From NCBI GenBank assembly GCA_030248065.1, contig JASAMV010001590.1:1-64000 (forward strand): a stretch of 64,000 nucleotides of DNA, given 5' to 3'. This stretch comes from Rhynchonema sp. JSB1_4. Its lineage: Eukaryota; Nematoda; Chromadorea; Monhysterida; Xyalidae. Shown here piece after piece: positions 60,201-64,000 of the stretch (position 1 is its first letter; every line of letters starts with the position of its first letter). The translations under genes and the position numbers were made by a program. Under the pieces are notes generated by a model. It did not search any database, had not been told where the DNA came from, and was given only the letters and a program-made list of their open reading frames with translations.

Positions 60201-62076
60201 CATGTTTCTATCGGTGGTCGGTTCAAGTATTTTGTTTACCACATTTTTCTTGAATCAAGGCGTGGATTTTGGTGGTTGCACACGTCACTACGGTGGCACT
60301 TGTCCTAATAAATTCAATTCAAATCTTGTGACTGGCACCCACGAAGCGAGACGTTTTGAAGTTGTTTGTTGTTCAAAAATGTCCGAACAGTTTTTTCTCC
60401 TGGGACTGCTGATCCTGTACTGGTCCTTTCATCAAATTTTCTCAATGTCACTGCTTATTCCTTCATGCTGTGCAATCAAGGTTCTTCATGGATTTTTAGA
60501 GCCCCAAAATAAAAATGAATAAAAAATATGAACAAATGCATAAAAGATAAATAAATAGTTGCCATGAAAGCTCGAGATCTCTACTACAAGCTGCGTCGGG
60601 CGAACGGGTGAGATTCAATCATAAATTGATGAAAACGTACAGTTTCAAAAAAAAATAAAAAAATAATAAAATTAAAAAAAAATTCCAGCGCTCTCGGCAG
60701 TCAACACAATCTAGTGGTGCCATCAACCTCCACGCACGTCCCACCGTCCCAGTTCTCGGTCCGAGCACTACTGGGTCCCGGTACGGGTCCGATCCGATTA
60801 AACCCGGCGCAGAACCCACCCGGTTTCAACGGCATTCGGTCAAGTCAAAGTCACGAGTCGCTGCTGCCCTACTCATCCACAACACACATGATTGACTTAG
60901 GTGCGTGATGTGTGGCCTTTGGGTGATGTTTCATGACCTTAGTTTTGTCAATCCGCTTCCAAATTCCTTTATAAATTGCGTAAAAATGTCAATTTCATTG
61001 GTACTGCGTACTGATGCTACCATCAGTGCAATGCACTCCACTCAATTTTGATGTCTAACCAATTGCTCATGAGACGAATTTTTTGAAGTTTGGCTGCCTC
61101 CGGATTTTGCTGTTCCTCCGCAAATCAATTCCCAGAGAAAAAGGCACGTGCAAAACATACTAGTTTCGTATGTTTAGAAAACAAAGAAAATGAATACGTG
61201 TATGTTTGCACGTGGTTTTTCTCTGTGAGTTGTAGTGCGGAGGAGCAAGGAAATCGGTGCTATCCAACACCAAAAAGCCGTCTCATGAGCAATTGGGTAG
61301 ACTAGCCCATCGGTGCTCCAGGTCATCGTCAGCATATAGTACGTACGTGTGCGATTACCCACGTTGTTTATGAAGTGTGAGTAATCTAAATTCTGATGTG
61401 TTTACAAGTGGGCGGAAGATCAGTTACCTGCCACGGGCGATTAGAAACGAAGTCAATTAAAAAATTTACTCGCACTAATTACCCGTCTGTCACGGAGACA
61501 GGCACCAATTACTGCCTACACACAGTCACATGTGGGTCATTTTTTGTCGCTGAAAGTGCAATTAGAAAAGTTTTGTATTGTTTATAATGCAGAGACCTTT
61601 GCGACTTCACTTGTATTTCCACTCGGAAAACCATGGGAAGTCATCCTTGAGTGCGTTTCGACTCCTGCACTCACAGATCATAGTGGTACGCCGGGTCATC
61701 ATCGGTGTCTAGGTTTCCATCGGTTCGTATCGATTCCACAGCCCGAAAAACACTCTTATACACATATGACATTGAACAAAAAAGATCCTGCTCTTGCATC
61801 TCTTTGTGGTCATGTGTCTATTTGGTGAATTTGCCCTGATGATGTCCCGGTGCACCACCAGTCTGTGAAAACTCATTGTTTACCCCGTTAACACATGGAT
61901 GATGAAAAATTCAAATATTTTATTTTCCCGCGCTCTTCAGATTCCCAAGCGGACCTGCGAGCCCTGCACCCTTCAGTGTTGGCCACGCCAAATTGCATCC
62001 AAATATCGACAAAGTCTGGTGCTACTAAATACTATCAGTGTAGAACATCAGCTGAACGGGATCGCTGGATTGAGTG
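33160..62076 (+). CDS. SynGAP/DAB2IP-family RasGAP, 5' half (gene continues past the right edge)
   Basis: Common exons are 52998-53149, 53205-53285, 53536-53642, 60689-60900 and 61941-62076; every junction closes in phase (1, 0, 0, 2, 1; the last donor is phase 2). Recognition rests on LKRTKSVSKLDR, then SQSHESLLPYSSTTHMIDLG, then the PH-domain end CIQISTKSGATKYYQCRTSA followed by ERDRWIE. These match in order the RTKS, SRSHESLL-LDLG and AsERDkWmE signatures of SynGAP, DAB2IP and their invertebrate relatives. Members turn off Ras/Rap GTPases near membranes. The C2 and GAP domains expected next are outside the window. Upstream exons (listed separately) supply alternative N-termini, all with phase-1 donors fitting the AA that opens 52998. 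Small additional exons in the 7-kb intron before 60,689 cannot be excluded. The symbol is left blank because the orthologue name depends on the lineage. Confidence 0.85.
33597..33945 (+). CDS. Upstream RasGAP exon, Tyr/Ser/Asn-rich
   Basis: GCGCAG acceptor and GTAGGA donor; phase 0 in, phase 1 out. 116 codons rich in Tyr, Ser, Asn and Gly (PYYYETVSTTGG, NGYSNQHGSYRNLQ). It continues in phase into 34397-34531. The length and smooth codon pattern favour real coding sequence. Low-complexity, presumably disordered, N-terminal segments are usual in this family. Confidence 0.65.
34397..34531 (+). CDS. Upstream RasGAP exon, joins to common exon
   Basis: ATTCAG acceptor and GTCAGT donor; phase 1 in and phase 1 out. 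Reads TRISAYDDQVL, then YADVKPYYYCSTLPN and MRKRSAI. Its last base G plus AA of the exon at 52998 makes Glu, giving a continuous frame. Contains ATG codons (34426) that could also serve as an alternative start. Confidence 0.65.
36821..37118 (+). CDS. Alternative first exon of RasGAP (1)
   Basis: ATG at 36821 followed by 99 codons and a GTGCGT donor in phase 1. Basic, with MFHELNHRLRSRTQAEKA, later APPRKKRILSNFLKFTIDNS. The frame is open upstream to a TGA at 36746, so it could instead be an internal exon. A competing frame (36705-36914) lacks a good donor. Phase and basic character fit a RasGAP N-terminus. Confidence 0.6.
37919..38010 (-). other. tRNA-like boxes, incomplete
   Basis: On the minus strand GGTTTGGCCGAGTGCG (A-box-like) is followed only about 15-20 bases later by GGTTCGAATCC (perfect B-box-like). 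The spacing is too short for a full tRNA, so this is at most a deleted tRNA or SINE head. Confidence 0.3.
38903..39091 (+). CDS. Small single-pass membrane protein ORF, 62 codons
   Basis: ATG in good context (AAAAATGGCC) with a complete frame to TAA. MAREIGFDRL leads into one hydrophobic helix (LFVYLLFGSLLITACVMLIV) and then a polar end with NLNSTEAAEA. No splice donor is evident, so it is a single-exon micro-ORF rather than a RasGAP first exon. I do not recognise a family. It sits between alternative first exons of the RasGAP gene. Confidence 0.45.
   Translation: MAREIGFDRLFVYLLFGSLLITACVMLIVYVSVIYHGNLVEIYRILSRQPFQNLNSTEAAEA
39377..39542 (-). pseudogene. Antisense lectin-like exon, possible SUEL-type fragment
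   Basis: On the minus strand an AG acceptor (GGTAG) and a strong GTAAGT donor bound a frame reading FTVCEPKGTLAFVCGVGVLR then VSYGSEV. The pattern C-E-x-G-L-x-x-x-C-G-x-G-x-(I/L)-x-V-x-Y-G is the start of galactose-binding (SUEL-type) lectin domains. Continuation on either side is not clear: a CCP-like scrap (YGGATERCWKTVW) lies at about 39,690-39,760, but stops follow. It may be a decayed lectin gene inside the RasGAP interval. Confidence 0.3.
39984..40224 (+). CDS. Alternative first exon of RasGAP (2)
   Basis: ATG at 39984, 80 codons, GTATCG donor in phase 1. Strongly basic: MFYNNRRPASTTLDYTTTY, then FRRKCLTPLLSRKFSARRVK. The last G joins AA of the common exon to give Glu. A 5' ATG with no upstream acceptor needed suggests its own promoter just upstream. 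Confidence 0.6.
40225..42668. other. Intronic interval with poly-C and palindromic blocks
   Basis: GCCTGCAGGC-type repeats occur at 40,590-40,670. A poly-C stretch lies at 41,803-41,850, flanked by ordinary sequence. A 150-codon antisense basic frame at 42,388-42,843 begins beside an ACAGGGTGAACC motif of the kind found at transposon ends, and overlaps the next first exon; I do not support it as a gene. Confidence 0.4.
42669..42945 (+). CDS. Alternative first exon of RasGAP (3)
   Basis: ATG at 42669 in good context (CAAAATGTCC), 92 codons, GTCAGT donor in phase 1. Starts MSANNANSAYSCWLMMSSSC and later has an Arg-rich stretch (RIHELQRSRSCRGKN). The same phase as the other first exons supports it. 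An antisense frame of similar length overlaps, which lowers certainty. Confidence 0.5.
45335..45548 (+). CDS. Alternative first exon of RasGAP (4)
   Basis: ATG at 45335 (AAAAATGTCG), 71 codons, strong GTGAGG donor in phase 1. MSIFRRGLEFCWSRIRCWCL is basic, Trp- and Cys-rich, like a palmitoylated or membrane-touching N-terminus; then KLNEPKVSKVHIVN. The joint with the common exon gives Glu. Confidence 0.6.
45549..51888. other. Long intronic interval without supported exons
   Basis: 6.3 kb, AT-rich. Frames near 47,246-47,563, 48,603-48,989 and 50,349-50,687 lack phase-1 donors in good context or any motif. I see no RNA gene or clear transposon. Confidence 0.4.
51889..52039 (+). CDS. Possible alternative first exon of RasGAP (5)
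   Basis: Three ATGs in a row (51889) open a frame MMMYGGLAHSNSYTGSTQPY that ends phase 1 at a GTTGGT site (52040). A second phase-1 donor, GTTAGT, lies at 52132 before the stop. Both fit the common exon only 0.9 kb downstream. The donors are weaker than those of the other first exons. Confidence 0.45.
52998..53149 (+). CDS. First common RasGAP exon
   Basis: ATTCCAG acceptor. Starts with AA completing a split Glu codon, then SAYDGSDPYYDEHPGPPLD and SLDRRGLYYNRRLIAQTQ. Two in-frame donors exist: CAG|GTTAAT at 53128 and CAG|GTAATT at 53149, differing by seven codons. It is the acceptor for all alternative N-terminal exons. Confidence 0.75.
53205..53285 (+). CDS. RasGAP exon, 27 codons
   Basis: TCTCAG acceptor and GTGCGT donor, phase 0 on both sides. 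Reads AHGMNNSHVGAPSLAIIDQP and TTPQKFA. Its symmetric phase means it could be skipped without a frameshift. Confidence 0.7.
53536..53642 (+). CDS. RasGAP exon with RTKS motif
   Basis: TTTCAG acceptor, GTCAGT donor, phase 0 in and 2 out. NFLLRHNPLKRTKSVSKLDR is the family's basic RTKSxxKL motif upstream of the PH domain, a likely phosphorylation or 14-3-3-type site by family analogy. The end (ALEL, then GG of Gly) joins C of the exon at 60689. Confidence 0.8.
53643..60688. other. 7-kb intron of RasGAP
   Basis: No supported exon. Contains a TTAGGC-like run (55,519-55,575), an ACAGGGTGTGCCGAAA motif at 57,812 shared with the foldback element at 11.2-12.5 kb, and an open frame at 60,201-60,522 (two hydrophobic stretches, followed by AATAAA) that I cannot assign. 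Small skipped exons remain possible. Confidence 0.45.
55509..55580. repeat. TTAGGC / TTGGGC-like degenerate repeat
   Basis: GGCTTAGGCTTAGGCTTA followed by variants TTGGGCTTA and GGGCTTAGGC. Leu/Gly-rich frames across it are artefacts. Compare 28,993-29,115. Confidence 0.5.
60689..60900 (+). CDS. RasGAP exon with SHESLL motif, leads into PH domain
   Basis: TTCCAG acceptor, GTGCGT donor, phase 2 in and 1 out. Pro/Gly/Ser-rich, then SQSHESLLPYSSTTHMIDLG, the conserved segment just before the PH-domain strand in SynGAP/DAB2IP proteins. The G at the end joins AT of 61941 to give Asp. Confidence 0.85.
61941..62076 (+). CDS. RasGAP exon encoding end of PH domain
   Basis: CTTCAG acceptor, GTAAGC donor, phase 1 in and 2 out. 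Reads LRALHPSVLATPNCIQISTK, then YYQCRTSAERDRWIE. The closing ERDRWIE is the C-terminal PH helix with its invariant Trp. The next exon (rest of C2 onward) is outside the window. Confidence 0.85.
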
Positions 62077-64000
62077 GTAAGCATGATGATTTTCTCTTCA
62101 GTCTTATTTAATTTGTGCGTGTTTTATTTCTCTTTTTTGTTGGTTCTAGCCGCGGATCCAACTAATTTGATTTTGATTTGATATGTTTGGATGTCAATGG
62201 GAGAAATTATAACTGTCGATCTATTGTTTCCGGCCCACCAAATAATAAAGGATTGCAAATCCTTTATTTGCATGTATGACTGACATATTTATAATTGTTT
62301 TTACAATGATCACCACAATAAGTGTTCTGTATGTCACTTTGATCCGGCAATTAGACCAACAGAAATGCTCACGCATGCAGTGTGACGTTTCCTGGCGTTT
62401 TTTTATTTGACCCAGATCCTGGACCTATCTTTTATTGGCTGCTAATTTATCGTTATTTGCACATTACAGCGCAGTGCGTGACTGTTTAGTTCACGCGTTT
62501 GGTTTTAGTTTTATGTATTTTCTACAACTTCTGGTTCTGAGACAATATTAAAGCTCTCGCTCCAACGTCAAAGCGTTCTCAAAGTCCAAAAAACAGCAGC
62601 AGCAGTGCCGTTCTAAAAATATTCCAAAAATCAAAAATGAGCGCCTGATTTCGTTCACCGATAACTGACAGCGGTCACCTGTTCGGTTCCTGCTTGGAAT
62701 ATTGACTTTTTTATGCCATTCACTCACTCATTTGTGTGTTTCTCGTCTTTTTATATCCCAAAAGGGGTCCATCCTGTCTAACACCTGGTGTTTGGTCCGG
62801 TTGATGTTGTGATGCAGAAGGGCCTTCTGCCCTGTGAAAGGTTATAAATGTGCATTTGGCGCTTTTTATCTTGGGTACTAAAAGTTAAATGTGCCATTTC
62901 TGGTTGCAAAAGCACCCATTAACTGCAATAGACCCGGCTTTTTATCGCATACTGAATCGCGTTCTGCATTGACGTGTTATTTGTCATTACCGAATTTTTC
63001 GTGTATATTGCTCTTTTTTTATTATTGTTTCATTTCAAGGACACAATAATCCTGGTCCCCTTTAACGTTACTCGGGTACCCGTGTTGTTTACATGTCCAG
63101 AACACACTCAAAGTGCTCGATAACAAATAAAGTCTATTGCCATCTGGTTAGTGCTTCCGTCCGCATGCGGAGAAGTGGTCCATCATGGATTTTGAGCCAA
63201 TTAACCTTTGTTATTTTGATGTTGGAAGGATTGCATTAGTCTTCTTTCAATCTTTATAATCAGTAGATCTGATCTAGCCAAAAACAGACTATCAGATGCG
63301 TACTAATCCTGGTACATGAATAATTCAGTTGGCTTGTGTGTTACAGATCCGCGTTTGCTCTAAAAATAGCCACAGGGACCTTTTACATTTCTGTGCTGCG
63401 GCTCTTGTCTGCTTGCTAAACAAGCTCCTAATCTTATTTGTCCGCTGGAATGGCACAGCCCTGCGCATTTTGGCTGTCATACGGTTAAGAGCATGAATCT
63501 ATCCGTTTATTAGGCCTAATGCCGTCAAACGTGGGCTGTTTTACTTTCCGCACCCAATTTCACTGTCTGACGGCCCAAAGGTGGGGCATGCGCTCTTTCG
63601 AACTAAAGCTGGCTTTTATCCCACTGAATAGCTTCTCTGGTGGGTGGCCCATTCAAATATAGAAAGGGCGTGCGATAATTAGCAGTGGATTTCCTTGGGT
63701 CCCCTTTTGTAGCACAGGACGGGTACACAAACATCAAGGACCAAACAAACCACACACACGCCAAGTCCCAGGCCCAAAAGGAGTTTTAAATCCCCCAGTT
63801 AAGTAATGTAAGCCCACTGTCATGCTAATTGTTATGCTAAATGCTTTCGTTTGAATGGTTTCTGAATAGTGCTTATATTTAGTATTCACCAAAGGTGTAC
63901 ACCTATAGACACGGAGTGGTACCGTGTGTAAGTGGTCAATTTTGTCAGACGTTAGTCCGACCACATAATGCTGTTTTACATTTCCATAGCGTAGGTACGG
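62077..64000. other. RasGAP intron to the right edge
   Basis: About 1.9 kb with no exon I can support. The expected continuation of the PH/C2 region is not present, so the intron extends past the window. Confidence 0.5.

Noticed and set aside
1..64000. CRISPR arrays, operons, bacterial promoters
   Set aside because: The region is intron-bearing animal DNA; the regular repeats found are transposon-related or simple sequence.

Overview
The window is nuclear DNA of an invertebrate animal. Genes are split by GT-AG introns with TTTCAG/TTGCAG-type acceptors, introns reach several kilobases, and the proteins are metazoan types: C-type lectin with sushi (CCP) domains, and a SynGAP/DAB2IP-type RasGAP. 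I cannot place it more finely. Most open frames here are chance. The calls below rest on exon chains whose splice phases close exactly.

Region 1 (1-13,676, minus strand) is a tandem cluster of three paralogous lectin genes. The most upstream in transcription is 13,676-7,238 (446 codons; signal peptide, C-type lectin domain, two CCPs, membrane helix, short tail). Next is 6,421-2,932 (476 codons; signal peptide, lectin domain, three CCPs and a cysteine-rich end, no membrane helix, so probably secreted). Last is 2,275 to beyond the left edge. The first five exons correspond one to one in all three, so they arose by duplication. Introns and one exon hold small inverted-repeat elements: a 156-bp hAT-type MITE, a 178-bp MITE that cuts a lectin-domain exon, and two foldback elements of 594 and 1,242 bp.

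Region 2 (about 15.6-20.0 kb, plus strand) holds a spliced MULE-like transposase gene. Arrays of a 17-bp repeat, about six units each and in opposite orientation, flank it and look like the subterminal ends of one large element. At 21.2-21.7 kb lies a nearly perfect palindrome with two 181-bp arms.

Region 3 (about 22-33 kb) is mostly non-coding: a tRNA-like relic, a TG-rich minisatellite, a 165-bp direct duplication and TTAGGC-like runs.

Region 4 (33.2-64 kb, plus strand) is the 5' half of a SynGAP/DAB2IP-family RasGAP gene. The common exons at 53.0, 53.2, 53.5, 60.7 and 61.9 kb run into the PH domain; C2 and GAP domains lie past the right edge. Upstream are at least five separate ATG-bearing exons or exon chains (34.5, 36.8, 40.0, 42.7, 45.3 and perhaps 51.9 kb), all ending in a phase-1 donor that matches the first common exon. 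This suggests an array of alternative N-termini. A small single-exon membrane-protein ORF (38.9 kb) and an antisense lectin-like exon (39.4 kb) lie within this interval.
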